Part shown: positions 41,032-48,283 of the stretch, piece by piece
Layout: the number at the start of each line of letters is the position of its first letter
Position numbering within the stretch: the first letter of the stretch is position 1
Source of the DNA: Elusimicrobiota bacterium
GTDB taxonomy: Bacteria > Elusimicrobiota > Elusimicrobia > UBA1565 > UBA9628
Length of the DNA stretch: 64,000 bases
Reading direction: 5' to 3'
NCBI GenBank assembly: GCA_016182905.1
Contig: JACPFR010000019.1
Location: 1 to 64,000, forward strand
Position numbers and translations under genes: made by a program
The notes under the pieces: model-generated
Told to the model about the DNA's origin: nothing
What the model saw: only the letters and a program-made list of their open reading frames with translations
Databases searched by the model: none

Positions 41032-42074
41032 TCAGCCATCAGGAGCCGGCGCTGCTCGTCGCGCAGGGCCTCGAAGACCTGGCCCATGTCGCCTTCCATG
41101 ATCCCGGCGAGGTTGTGCCAGGAGCGCTCGAGGCGGTGGTCGGTCACGCGCGACTGCGGGAAGTTGTAGGTGCGGATCTTCTCCGAGCGGTCGCCGGTCC
41201 CGACCTGGGACTTGCGCTGGGAGGCGTTGGCCGCGGCGGCCTTGATGCGCTCGGCGTCGGCGAGCATCGCGTACAGGCGCTTCATCGCCTTCTCGCGGTT
41301 GCGGCCCTGCGAGCGCTCCTCCTGGCACTCGACGATGAAGCCGGTAGGGAGATGGGTGATGCGCACCGCGGTCTCGACCTTGTTGACGTTCTGGCCGCCG
41401 GCGCCGCCGGCGCGGTAGGTGTCGACCTTCAGCTCGTCGGGGCGGATGACGATCTCGGCCGACTCCTCGACCTCGGGCATCACGGCGACGGTCACGGTGG
41501 AGGTGTGGATGCGCCCCGCGGCCTCGGTGGCGGGCACGCGCTGGACGCGGTGCACGCCGCCCTCGTAGCGCAGCCAGGAATAAACGTCCTTGCCGGACAC
41601 GAAAATGACGGCCCCTTTGACGCCTTTGCCGTTCGTGCTGAGCTCCTGGGTCTCCACGCCCCAGCGCTTGGTCTCGCAGAAGCGCATGTAGGCGCGCAGC
41701 AGCTCGCCGGCGAAAAGCCCGGCCTCGTCGCCGCCCGCGCCCGCGCGGATCTCGAGATAGCAGCTCTTCGAGTCGTTGGGATCCTTGGGGAGAAGATCCG
41801 CCGCGATGTCGCTCGACAGCGCGTTCCAGCGCTCCTCGAGCTTCGGCCTCTCCTCGTCGGCCATGGCCTTCATGTCCGGGTCGGCCTCCATCGCCTTGAG
41901 CCCCTCGAGTTCGCCCTCGACGCGCAGCAACTCGCGCACCTTGGCCATCATCGGCGCCAGCTGGGAGTGGCGCACGGCCAGCTCCTTCATCTCGGCGGCC
42001 GACAGCGCTCCCGACGCGAGCTTTCCTTCGAGCTCGCGGTAGTCGTTGTCCAGCTTGGCGATCTTGGGATCCAT
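41022..42074 (-). CDS. prfA: Peptide chain release factor 1
   Basis: 350 residues. The peptidyl-hydrolysis motif is [20 protein letters not shown] (GGQ), preceded by SYAR-type helical domain residues and followed by [37 protein letters not shown] is the conserved RF1/RF2 block. Length agrees with RF1 (UAA/UAG). It is the substrate of PrmC, encoded downstream in the same transcript with two micro-ORFs between. It starts 27 bases after the terminator hairpin of rpmE. Confidence 0.95.
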   Translation of the reverse strand: MDPKIAKLDNDYRELEGKLASGALSAAEMKELAVRHSQLAPMMAKVRELLRVEGELEGLKAMEADPDMKAMADEERPKLEERWNALSSDIAADLLPKDPNDSKSCYLEIRAGAGGDEAGLFAGELLRAYMRFCETKRWGVETQELSTNGKGVKGAVIFVSGKDVYSWLRYEGGVHRVQRVPATEAAGRIHTSTVTVAVMPEVEESAEIVIRPDELKVDTYRAGGAGGQNVNKVETAVRITHLPTGFIVECQEERSQGRNREKAMKRLYAMLADAERIKAAAANASQRKSQVGTGDRSEKIRTYNFPQSRVTDHRLERSWHNLAGIMEGDMGQVFEALRDEQRRLLMAESK

Positions 42075-42100
42075 GGTTTAAGGGGTGAGGCGGGGGCCGT

Positions 42101-42137
42101 CAAAAGAAGCAGGCCCCGGCCATTTCTGGCCGGGGCC
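42101..42137 (-). terminator. Rho-independent terminator after rpmE
   Basis: A perfect 10-bp stem (GGCCCCGGCC / GGCCGGGGCC, 6-base loop at 42122-42127), followed on the minus strand by TGCTTCTTTT. It lies between rpmE and prfA. Confidence 0.85.
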
Positions 42138-42155
42138 CGTTTCGGAGCGAGACCG

Positions 42156-42566
42156 CTAGTCCTTCTTCGCGGGCTTGTCCTTCTTCGGAGCGGCCTTCTT
42201 CGCGTCCTTGTCTTCCTTCTTCACGGCGGTGGAGAGAACCTTTTCGCGCTTCGCGGTATGGCCCACGTGGACGAGGCGCTTGGCCTGCGTCTTCGCGACC
42301 TTGCGATCCACGGTCTTGCCCTCGGACGAGACGAAGCGCTTCTTGAAGCGGTCGATGCGGCCGGCGGTGTCCATGACCTTCTGCTGGCCCGTGTAGAACG
42401 GGTGGGAGAGAGCGGAGATGTCGAGCTTGACCATCGGGTAGGTCTTGCCGTCCTCCCAGACGACGGTGTCCTTGGCGATGACGGCCGAGCGGGTCAGGAA
42501 GCCCTTGTTGGCCGAGACGTCCTGGAACACGACGGTGCGATAGAGGGGGTGCAGGTTCTTCTTCAT
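42156..42566 (-). CDS. rpmE2: 50S ribosomal protein L31 type B with a Lys/Ala-rich C-terminal extension
   Basis: 136 residues. The first 85 or so are L31: MKKNLHPLYRTVVFQDVSAN, TVVWEDGKTYPMVKLDISAL and SHPFYTGQQKVMDTAGRIDR, with no zinc-binding CxxC, hence the type B (zinc-free) form. The remaining 50 residues are Lys/Ala rich (VKKEDKDAKKAAPKKDKPAK), far longer than the usual 80-90-residue protein, and probably contact rRNA. A -10-like TATACT ends 9 bases before the ATG. Confidence 0.93.
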   Translation of the reverse strand: MKKNLHPLYRTVVFQDVSANKGFLTRSAVIAKDTVVWEDGKTYPMVKLDISALSHPFYTGQQKVMDTAGRIDRFKKRFVSSEGKTVDRKVAKTQAKRLVHVGHTAKREKVLSTAVKKEDKDAKKAAPKKDKPAKKD

Positions 42567-42575
42567 AATAACGTC

Positions 42576-42581
42576 AGTATA
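42576..42581 (-). promoter_or_regulatory. Candidate -10 element of rpmE2
   Basis: GC-TATACT on the minus strand ends 9 bases before the ATG at 42566. Confidence 0.45.
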
Positions 42582-42586
42582 GCAAA

Positions 42587-42979
42587 TTAATCGCGCCCGA
42601 CGGAGAATTTTCCAGGCCCCTGGCAGGCGATGAAGAGGAACACGAAGCAGTAGACGACCGCCAGTTCGCCCTGGTTGACGGCCGGGAAGAACCCGGAATT
42701 GAACTGAAATTTCCAGTGGAATTGAGAATAGGCGACGGCCATGGTGCCGCTGGAGATAAAGGCCGCCCAGCGGGTCTGGAAGCCGACGGCTATCATCAGG
42801 CCGCCGAGGAACTCGATGATCCCGCCGAACCACATCTGCGAGCCGATGGTCAGCGGAGGCATCTGCGCGGGCGCCAAAACGCCGAACAGCTTCTGCGCGC
42901 CGTGGAAGGCGAACATCCAGCCCGACATGAAGCGCAGCGCGGCGTAGGCGTGCTCGGAATACGGGGCGAGTTTTTTCAT
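42587..42979 (-). CDS. DoxX-family membrane protein
   Basis: 130 residues and four hydrophobic segments. The DoxX pattern is clear: ALRFMSGWMFAFHGAQKLFG in span 1 (R...F..HG..KL), GGIIEFLGGLMIAVGFQTRW in span 2 and YCFVFLFIACQGPGKFSVGR at the end. DoxX proteins associate with thiosulfate, quinone or thiol redox; the substrate here is unknown. A perfect TATAAT ends 6 bases before the ATG. It lacks the Cys pair of the MauE-like protein at 2833-3315. Confidence 0.92.
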   Translation of the reverse strand: MKKLAPYSEHAYAALRFMSGWMFAFHGAQKLFGVLAPAQMPPLTIGSQMWFGGIIEFLGGLMIAVGFQTRWAAFISSGTMAVAYSQFHWKFQFNSGFFPAVNQGELAVVYCFVFLFIACQGPGKFSVGRD

Positions 42980-42985
42980 ACACGT

Positions 42986-42991
42986 ATTATA
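42986..42991 (-). promoter_or_regulatory. -10 element, leaderless spacing, DoxX gene
   Basis: TATAAT on the minus strand ends 6 bases before the ATG at 42979. Confidence 0.7.
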
Positions 42992-43017
42992 AATCATCGG
43001 GCGCGCGCGATTGTCGG

Positions 43018-43102
43018 CATAACGCAGACGATCTGCTGCCGCCGCTATCCAAAGTCCATCCCCATCCGAGGCGGCGGTCAGCAGAATCGAATCTGGTTAT
43101 GC
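43018..43102. repeat. Imperfect inverted repeat between the DoxX and yoeB genes
   Basis: GCATAACGCAGACGATCTGC... (from 43018) is partly mirrored by the run ending TTCTG...GGTTATGC at 43102, with CCGCC/GGCGG inner arms. Several mismatches and a loop of about 25 bases remain. It could be a yoeB terminator or a small mobile palindrome; no T-run is present. Confidence 0.4.
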
Positions 43103-43112
43103 GCAGACGACA

Positions 43113-43379
43113 TCATTCGTAGTGGGTCCAAAGCCGGATGACTTTAACCGTTTTTTCTTCCGTTAAAACCTGATAGACCAATCGGTGCTGGATATTGATC
43201 CGTCGGGAGTAAGCGCCCGCAAGATCCCCAACCAGTTTTTCATATGGGGGCGGGTTCTGGAACGGGTTCTTCCGCAGGACTTCAAGCAGTGCTTCCGCCT
43301 TCGGTCTTAGTCCCGCGGAAGACAGCTTCTTCGCGTCCTTTTGTGCCTGCTTGGTGAAGACGAGTTGCCAACTCACCAA
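43113..43379 (-). CDS. yoeB: YoeB-family mRNA-interferase toxin
   Basis: 88 residues of the RelE/ParE fold. It shows WQLVFTKQAQKDAKKLSSAG, PYEKLVGDLAGAYSRRINIQ, HRLVYQVLTEEKTVKVIRLW and the terminal THYE. The conserved Glu, Arg and His of the ribonuclease site (SRRI..HRLVY, THYE) are present. It cleaves mRNA at the ribosome when freed from YefM. It overlaps yefM by 7 bases in the usual antitoxin-first order, and appears intact. Confidence 0.95.
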   Translation of the reverse strand: MVSWQLVFTKQAQKDAKKLSSAGLRPKAEALLEVLRKNPFQNPPPYEKLVGDLAGAYSRRINIQHRLVYQVLTEEKTVKVIRLWTHYE

Positions 43380-43615
43380 GCGAGCTTTTTGGACAGCTTG
43401 CTGACGGGCGCCTTGAGGCCGGCGCGGATGGACTCACGCATCCCAGGGATGGAAAGCAAGTGGAGGGTTTCCTGGATCGAGCGCCAATCCTCTTCGGAGA
43501 CGAGAACAGCGCTCGAGCGCTTCCCCGTGATTTGAACAGGCTCATGCGAGGCAGCCGTTTGGTCGAGGAGCTTGTAGAGCTTGGCTCTGGCAGTGCTGGC
43601 GGTTAGAGTGGTCAT
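43373..43615 (-). CDS. yefM: YefM-family antitoxin
   Basis: 80 residues: Phd/YefM fold with TASTARAKLYKLLDQTAASH (DNA-binding and dimerisation) and VLVSEEDWRSIQETLHLLSI, followed by a toxin-neutralising tail. AGGGAG precedes the ATG. A palindromic operator overlaps its promoter, as expected for autorepression. Codon use is less GC-biased than in surrounding core genes. Confidence 0.95.
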   Translation of the reverse strand: MTTLTASTARAKLYKLLDQTAASHEPVQITGKRSSAVLVSEEDWRSIQETLHLLSIPGMRESIRAGLKAPVSKLSKKLAW

Positions 43616-43631
43616 TTTTGGTCTCCCTTAG

Positions 43632-43661
43632 AAGCGTACCGGAAATCGTACGCTTTGTCAA
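43632..43661 (-). promoter_or_regulatory. yefM-yoeB promoter with overlapping palindromic operator
   Basis: On the minus strand TTGACA (43661-43656), a 17-base spacer and TACGCT (43638-43633) form a sigma70-type promoter. A perfect 8-bp inverted repeat AAGCGTAC/GTACGCTT (43632-43639, 43648-43655) covers the spacer and -10. The -35 overlaps the stop codon of the upstream antitoxin gene. Confidence 0.8.
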
Positions 43662-43894
43662 GGGCCCAGGTGCCCCGCGGCGTAGGCGTCGATGAGGCGG
43701 CGCATGATGGTCTGGTAGGGCGTGTGGTACTTCTGCGCCACCTTCTTGAAGTAGTCCACGCTGGATTTGCTCAGGGCGATGGTGACCTTGATCCGCACCG
43801 GGCTGTGCGCGAGGACCTCGGGGGGAGGAAGGAAATCCTTGATGACGCGCAGCTTCCCGGAAGGCTCATCCGTGTAAACGATTCGCTTTCTCAT
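43658..43894 (-). CDS. BrnA-like (ribbon-helix-helix) antitoxin
   Basis: 78 residues: MRKRIVYTDEPSGKLRVIKD, then the CopG/BrnA-type RHH core VRIKVTIALSKSSVDYFKKV and AQKYHTPYQTIMRRLIDAYA. GGAGGA is 6-11 bases upstream of the ATG. Its start overlaps the remnant toxin frame (43866-44012), which is the normal brnT-brnA arrangement. It may persist as an orphan repressor or as protection against related toxins. Confidence 0.85.
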   Translation of the reverse strand: MRKRIVYTDEPSGKLRVIKDFLPPPEVLAHSPVRIKVTIALSKSSVDYFKKVAQKYHTPYQTIMRRLIDAYAAGHLGP

Positions 43895-44012
43895 AAAGGG
43901 TCCTCCACTTCCGCCAATATCCGGCGCCGATGATCCGGATGCGGTCGCCGCGATACGTGAAGCGAACGGACCGCGCATGGACAGCATGCCAGCGGTATGT
44001 ATATATCGCCAT
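43866..44012 (-). pseudogene. Remnant of a BrnT-like toxin (C-terminal part only)
   Basis: A 48-codon frame from ATG 44012: it ends RSVRFTYRGDRIRIIGAGYW RKWRTLYEKANRLHG (split at a space), matching the C-terminal pattern of BrnT toxins (R.R.I.A...(R/K)xR..YE). An in-frame TAA three codons upstream of the ATG and the lack of the N-terminal half (WD..K...N..KH) show it is truncated; the usual length is 90-100 residues. It overlaps the antitoxin start by 29 bases. Confidence 0.6.
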
Positions 44013-44040
44013 ACTTAATTATGGCTTCGAAAATGGAGCT

Positions 44041-44077
44041 CATCCCTCCATACGATCGAGAGTGCCGAATTGTTCCC
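44041..44077 (-). repeat. 37-bp repeat copy 1 beside a toxin-antitoxin unit
   Basis: Matches 44630-44666 at 32 of 37 positions. On the minus strand it reads GGGAAC-N9-CTCTCGATCGTA and lies just after the stop of the antitoxin at 44081 and just before the remnant toxin. Confidence 0.75.
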
Positions 44078-44080
44078 ACG

Positions 44081-44332
44081 CTATTGCATGGCGTAGTGGT
44101 GGATCAGTTCCGATATCAGCCGCTGATACGGCACGCCTTGGGCTTTCGCCTTATCCTTGATGCGAGCCAGGTCGTTGCTGTTGAGACGCAGGCTGATGGC
44201 GACGTCCTTGCGCGCGCGCTTCAACAGGGCGACGAAGGAATCGAATTCCTCCCTGGAGACGGGCTTCCATTCACCACGCTCGATCTCGCGCTCGAGCTGC
44301 CGTTCGTATTTCGATAATTTGACCGGCTTCAT
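44081..44332 (-). CDS. CopG/RHH-type antitoxin
   Basis: 83 residues: a Lys/Glu-rich N-terminal part (KLSKYERQLEREIERGEWKP) then the RHH core DVAISLRLNSNDLARIKDKA and AQGVPYQRLISELIHHYA. This is the antitoxin type usually encoded immediately after a BrnT-like toxin. Its ATG overlaps the stop of the frameshifted toxin (ATGA). It appears intact. Confidence 0.85.
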   Translation of the reverse strand: MKPVKLSKYERQLEREIERGEWKPVSREEFDSFVALLKRARKDVAISLRLNSNDLARIKDKAKAQGVPYQRLISELIHHYAMQ

Positions 44333-44611
44333 GACGTCCTCCTGCGTCTCCACTCCCTCGTATAGAGCCTGTTCGGATATGCCGTCTTGAAGAAGATCAC
44401 GTTTTCCCCATGAACGAAAGGGAGAACCCAAACGTACTCTCGAAACCAGACGAGCGAGTCGCTGATGGGGCCTCGCGGCATTGTCGCGAAGTTCGAGCGT
44501 CGGAGCCCGCAACAGCTCCGGGAACGATGCGTCGCGTAGTCGGATCAGCTCGAGGTTTTTCTCCTCGGACCAGGCGATCTTCGATTCATTGTAATACAAC
44601 TGTATATACAT
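44329..44611 (-). pseudogene. BrnT-like toxin gene broken by a single-base frameshift
   Basis: The 5' part reads ESKIAWSEEKNLELIRLRDA ... LRDNAARPHQR. The 3' part, in the next frame, reads VWFREYVWVLPFVHGENVIF and FKTAYPNRLYTREWRRRRTS before a TGA that overlaps the antitoxin ATG. Removing one base near 44451-44458 gives a continuous toxin of about 93 residues with HQRLLVWFREYVWVLPFV, the VPFV...FLKT.xPSRK-type signature. As written, the frame instead fuses into the antitoxin. A sequencing error would also explain it. Confidence 0.75.
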
Positions 44612-44629
44612 TTCAAGGGAACGGTTATC

Positions 44630-44666
44630 CATCCTCTCATACGATCGAGGGGGCCGAATTGTTCCC
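44630..44666 (-). repeat. 37-bp repeat copy 2 beside a toxin-antitoxin unit
   Basis: On the minus strand GGGAAC-N9-CCCTCGATCGTA begins directly after the stop codon of the hydrolase gene (44667) and ends just before the broken toxin gene. Paired with copy 1 at 44041-44077. Confidence 0.75.
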
Positions 44667-45404
44667 TTAGAGGCGGTTCAGGAAGGAGAGCAGGCGCTCG
44701 TTGAAGGCGGCGGGGTTTTCGGCGCTGGTGAAGTGGCCGGCGTCGGGGATGAGGTGCAGCTCCGCGCCGGGGATGCGGGAGCGCATGGCTTCCGAGAGCG
44801 GCAGGGGCGTGATCTTGTCCTGGGAGCCGACGAGCACCGCGGTCGGGGCGGTGATCTTGGACAGGCCGGGGACGGCGTCCGGGCGGGCGGCGAGGGCGGC
44901 CAGGGCGGCCATCACCGCCTCGGGCGAGGATTTGGCGGCCACGCCGTGCAGGAAAGACGACGCCTGGAGGTTCGCGATCGCGTCCTTGAGGAACGGGCCG
45001 AGGAAGGGCTCCACCCCGTTCTTGCGCACGAAGTCGATGGCGGCGGCGCGCTTGGCCTTGTTCTCGTTGGCGTCGGGCTCGGCGCGGGTGTCGCACAGGA
45101 CCAGGCCGGCGACGCGCTCCGGCGCCGCGGCGGCGATCTGCAGGGCGACATAACCGCCCATGGAGAGGCCCACGAACACGGCCTTGCCGTCGAACGACTC
45201 CAGGACGTCGGCGGCGGCGTGCTCGATCAGCCAGGGTGCGGCGAGCGGGGTCCCCCCGAAGCCGCGCAGGTCCGGGATCAGGACGCGGAAGCGCTTGAGC
45301 GCGGAGATCTGGGGCTCCCACATCGCGCCGGACATGGGGAAGGCGTGGAGCAGGACGACCGCGGGGCCGTTCGGATCGCCCCACTCGCGGACGGAGAGCC
45401 TCAT
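44667..45404 (-). CDS. Alpha/beta-hydrolase
   Basis: 245 residues. Oxyanion HG-type segment LLHAFPMSGAMW, nucleophile Ser in VGLSMGGYVAL (about residue 99), acid Asp in VGSQDKITP and His in PDAGHFTSAENP. The closest general types are 3-oxoadipate enol-lactonase-like or MhpC-like esterases; the substrate cannot be told. Start overlaps the M23 peptidase stop by ATGA, so it is the last gene of the polA-rho-M23 run. Confidence 0.9.
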   Translation of the reverse strand: MRLSVREWGDPNGPAVVLLHAFPMSGAMWEPQISALKRFRVLIPDLRGFGGTPLAAPWLIEHAAADVLESFDGKAVFVGLSMGGYVALQIAAAAPERVAGLVLCDTRAEPDANENKAKRAAAIDFVRKNGVEPFLGPFLKDAIANLQASSFLHGVAAKSSPEAVMAALAALAARPDAVPGLSKITAPTAVLVGSQDKITPLPLSEAMRSRIPGAELHLIPDAGHFTSAENPAAFNERLLSFLNRL

Positions 45405-46324
45405 CGCTTGCCGATCTTCGAGGTGGGGTTGACGGCCTTGCCGTTGCGGTCGCGCACCTCGAAGTGGAGGTGCGGGCCGGTGGAGATGCCGGTCGAGCCG
45501 ACGCGGCCGATCATCGTCTTGCCGCGCTGGACCATATCGCCGACTTTCACCATCGTCTTCGACATGTGGCCGTAGCGCGTGGACTCGCCGTTGTTGTGCT
45601 TGATGACGACGACCTGGCCGTAGCCGTCGTTCCAGGTGGCCTCGATGACGCGGCCGGAGCGGGCGGGGTAGATGGGCGTGCCGTAGGGCTTGGGGATGTC
45701 GAGGCCGTCGTGGTTGCGGCGGCGCTTGAGCACCGGATGGTAGCGCGAGCCGAAGCGGGAGGAGATGCGCGGCGGGGCCTGGGACTCGAACGGGAAGCGG
45801 TAGGTGTCGAAGTTGACGCGGATGCCGGGGAGGAGGACGCGCTCGCCGCGCTCGAACTCCATGGGCTCGAGCAGGGCGATGCCGGGGAAGTTGTTCGCCT
45901 TGATGACGTCTTCCTTGAACTTCCGGCGCTCCGCGGTCCCGGACTTGAACCGCGCGACGATGGTGTCGAGCGTCTCCGAGGAGCGGCGCACCTCGTAGAG
46001 CAGGCCGTCGCCGTTGAAGACGGTCATGCGCATGCCGGGGTACATCAGCACGAACTCGTTGTTGTTGGTGGCCTGGAAGGCCGCCAGGTTCGAGCCGTAG
46101 TTCTTCGCCAGGTTGCCGATCCAGCCCTCGCCCTTCCTCACGCGGTGCTCGGCGTGGAGCAGGCGCCGGGACTTCGCCAGGATCTCGGGGCGGGGCTCGT
46201 CGGGGCCGGGCGGCGTGAGGACGGAGAAGCGCTGGAACGCGGCGGCGCCCGGATCCCCGGACGCGATGACCGCGGACCGGACCGGAAGGACGAGGAGCGC
46301 CAGCGAAATGACGGCTTTGATCAT
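45401..46324 (-). CDS. LysM-containing M23 (LytM) metallopeptidase
   Basis: 307 residues: signal peptide (ISLALLVLPVRSA), two LysM-like segments (about 65-110 HRVRKGEGWIGNLAKNYGSN and 110-160 YEVRRSSETLDTIVARFKSG), and an M23 domain (about 190-305). Zinc ligands: RNHDGLDIPKPYGTPI (H-x3-D) and GPHLHFEVRD (HxH). It should cut or, if degenerate, help activate peptidoglycan hydrolysis at division. All zinc ligands are present, so an active endopeptidase is likely. Its ATG overlaps the rho stop (TGATG). Confidence 0.94.
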   Translation of the reverse strand: MIKAVISLALLVLPVRSAVIASGDPGAAAFQRFSVLTPPGPDEPRPEILAKSRRLLHAEHRVRKGEGWIGNLAKNYGSNLAAFQATNNNEFVLMYPGMRMTVFNGDGLLYEVRRSSETLDTIVARFKSGTAERRKFKEDVIKANNFPGIALLEPMEFERGERVLLPGIRVNFDTYRFPFESQAPPRISSRFGSRYHPVLKRRRNHDGLDIPKPYGTPIYPARSGRVIEATWNDGYGQVVVIKHNNGESTRYGHMSKTMVKVGDMVQRGKTMIGRVGSTGISTGPHLHFEVRDRNGKAVNPTSKIGKR

Positions 46325-47673
46325 CAACCGACCATGTTGGAGAGTTCCATTGATTTTAGGAATTCTTTGTTCGACTTGGTGCCCAGGATCTTCTCGCGGA
46401 GGAGGTCCATGGCCTCGACGGACGACAGCGGCGCCAGGACCTTGCGCAGGATCCAGATCTTGTTGAGCTCGTCCTCGGTCATCAGCAGCTCTTCCTTGCG
46501 CGTGCCGGTGCGGTTGATCTCGATGGCCGGGAACATGCGGCGGTCGGCGAGCTTGCGGTCGAGGTAGGCCTCGGAGTTGCCGGTGCCCTTGAACTCCTCG
46601 AAGATGACCTCGTCCATGCGCGAGCCGGTATCGATGAGCGCGGTGGCCAAGATGGTGAGGGAGCCGCCTTCCTCGACGTTGCGGGCCGCCCCCAGGAAGC
46701 GCTTCGGGCGCTGCAGCGAGGTCGCCTCGAGGCCGCCGGACAGCACGCGCCCGGAGGACGGCGTGCAGGTGTTGTAGGCGCGCGCCAGGCGCGTGATCGA
46801 GTCGAGCAGGATGACGACGTCCTTGCCCAGCTCGACCATGCGCTTGGCCTTCTCGAGGACCATCTCGGAGACCTGGACGTGGCGCTCGGCGGGCTCGTCG
46901 AAGGTGGAGGCGATGACCTCGCCCTTGATCGTGCGCTTGCACTCGGTGACCTCCTCGGGCCGCTCGTCGATGAGCAGGACGAGGATGACCGTCCCGGGAT
47001 GGTTCTTGGCGATCGCGTTGGCGATCTTGCCCAGGATGATGGTCTTGCCGGTCTTGGGCGGGGCGACGATGAGGCCGCGCTGGCCCTTGCCGATCGGGCA
47101 GATCAGGTCGAGCAGGCGTCCGATGACCTCCTCGCGCGTCGTCTCGAGCGTGTACTTCGCGTTCGGGTGCAGCGGCGTGAGGTTGTCGAACAGCGGGCGG
47201 TCCTTGATCGTCTCGGCGTCGATGCCGTTGATCTTCTTGACCTGCAGCAAGGCGAAGAAGCGCTCGCCGTCCTTGGGCGGGCGCACGAAGCCGGCGACGG
47301 TGTCGCAGCGCCGGAGGCCGAACTTCTTGATCTGGGACGGCGACATGTAGATGTCGTCCGGGCCGGGGAGATAGGAGTAGTCGGGCGAGCGCAGGAAGCC
47401 GAACCCGTCGGGCAGGATCTCGAGGACGCCCTCGTCGTAGATCATGCCGTTGGCCTTGAGCTGGCCCTCGACGATCTTCGCGATCAGCTCCTGCTTCTTC
47501 AGGCCGCTGAGGCCCTCGAGCTTGAGCTCCCTGGCGATCGCGTTGAGCTCGGCCATGGTCTTCTTGGCCATCTCGGCCGTCTCCAGCGGCTTGAGCGCGG
47601 CGGCCGCCGCCGCGGTCGGGACCGGCGCCGGGATCTTGGGAGTTTCGGTCATAGGTTTAGTCGTGGTTTCCAT
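46324..47673 (-). CDS. rho: Transcription termination factor Rho
   Basis: 449 residues. Rho N-terminal domain (about 35-75: [20 protein letters not shown]), RNA-binding cold-shock domain ([20 protein letters not shown]), and RecA-like ATPase with P-loop [16 protein letters not shown]-loop and RNA-binding [20 protein letters not shown]. The ATG at 47673 is chosen for its GGAGGA site; TTG 47688 is in frame. It overlaps the coaE end by 17 bases. The Ala/Pro-rich insert seen in some high-GC Rho proteins is only about 25 residues here, at the N terminus. Confidence 0.97.
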   Translation of the reverse strand: METTTKPMTETPKIPAPVPTAAAAAALKPLETAEMAKKTMAELNAIARELKLEGLSGLKKQELIAKIVEGQLKANGMIYDEGVLEILPDGFGFLRSPDYSYLPGPDDIYMSPSQIKKFGLRRCDTVAGFVRPPKDGERFFALLQVKKINGIDAETIKDRPLFDNLTPLHPNAKYTLETTREEVIGRLLDLICPIGKGQRGLIVAPPKTGKTIILGKIANAIAKNHPGTVILVLLIDERPEEVTECKRTIKGEVIASTFDEPAERHVQVSEMVLEKAKRMVELGKDVVILLDSITRLARAYNTCTPSSGRVLSGGLEATSLQRPKRFLGAARNVEEGGSLTILATALIDTGSRMDEVIFEEFKGTGNSEAYLDRKLADRRMFPAIEINRTGTRKEELLMTEDELNKIWILRKVLAPLSSVEAMDLLREKILGTKSNKEFLKSMELSNMVG

Positions 47674-48283
47674 GGGGGAGTCCTCCAAGAAGGAGCGTCA
47701 AGCCTTCGTGGTAAGAATTGATTTCTGTGTTCAAATCCTCGATGTTTTTGTCGTTACGTATCGTGACATCGGCCAATTTCCGTTTCTGATCCAAGGGTGA
47801 TTGGGCTTTGATTCGCAGCCGTGCTTCCTTCGAGCTCAAGCCATCCCGCTTGATGATCCGCTGGAGCTGTTTTTGAGGCTTGCACGAGATGAGCATCGTC
47901 GCGTCGAAGTCCTTCTGAAGGTTCTTTTCAAAGAGGAGCGGAGCATCCACGACGACGAGTCCTTCCAACTTACCGATGAGCCGTCTCATTTCTTTCAAGA
48001 TCGACGGATGAGTCGCTCGTTCCAGGCCCGCTTTCGCGCGCTTGTCGCTGAAGATCACGCGCCCCAGGAGCGCGCGGTTGATCGACTTGTCGTCGTTCAG
48101 GATGCACGGCCCGAACGCCTTCACGATGGCCCTGTAGCCTTCCCGTCCCGGCTTGGCCTGCTCCTTCGCTATCTGATCGAGACACACCGTCGCGGCCCCG
48201 AGCCGCTCGAACGCCTTCAACGCGGACGATTTTCCCGTCCCGATGCCGCCGGTGAGCCCCACGACGAAGCGCTTCGGCTTCAA
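47657..48283 (-). CDS. coaE: Dephospho-CoA kinase
   Basis: 208 residues: P-loop [36 protein letters not shown] and [19 protein letters not shown]. It phosphorylates dephospho-CoA in the last step of CoA synthesis. The start is a TTG (48283) overlapping the rhomboid stop (TTGA); no ATG or GTG lies before the P-loop in this frame. Base composition from about 47690 to 48050 is lower in GC than the flanking genes. Confidence 0.93.
   Translation of the reverse strand: MKPKRFVVGLTGGIGTGKSSALKAFERLGAATVCLDQIAKEQAKPGREGYRAIVKAFGPCILNDDKSINRALLGRVIFSDKRAKAGLERATHPSILKEMRRLIGKLEGLVVVDAPLLFEKNLQKDFDATMLISCKPQKQLQRIIKRDGLSSKEARLRIKAQSPLDQKRKLADVTIRNDKNIEDLNTEINSYHEGLTLLLGGLPHGNHD

Noticed and set aside
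40029-42590. An 853-codon open frame on the plus strand opposite prmC, prfA and rpmE
   Set aside because: It is fully antisense to three conserved genes and has no recognisable motif; long shadows are common at this GC content.
44081-44632. A 183-residue single protein joining a toxin-like and an antitoxin-like part
   Set aside because: The 3' half of the toxin is found in another frame ending with an ATGA overlap to the antitoxin, so the fusion comes from a frameshift.
44041-44666. Integron-type attachment sites flanking the toxin-antitoxin units
   Set aside because: The GGGAAC and GTTCCC ends lack the GTTRRRY core and the imperfect palindrome of attC sites, and no integrase is visible; only the repeat itself is reported.
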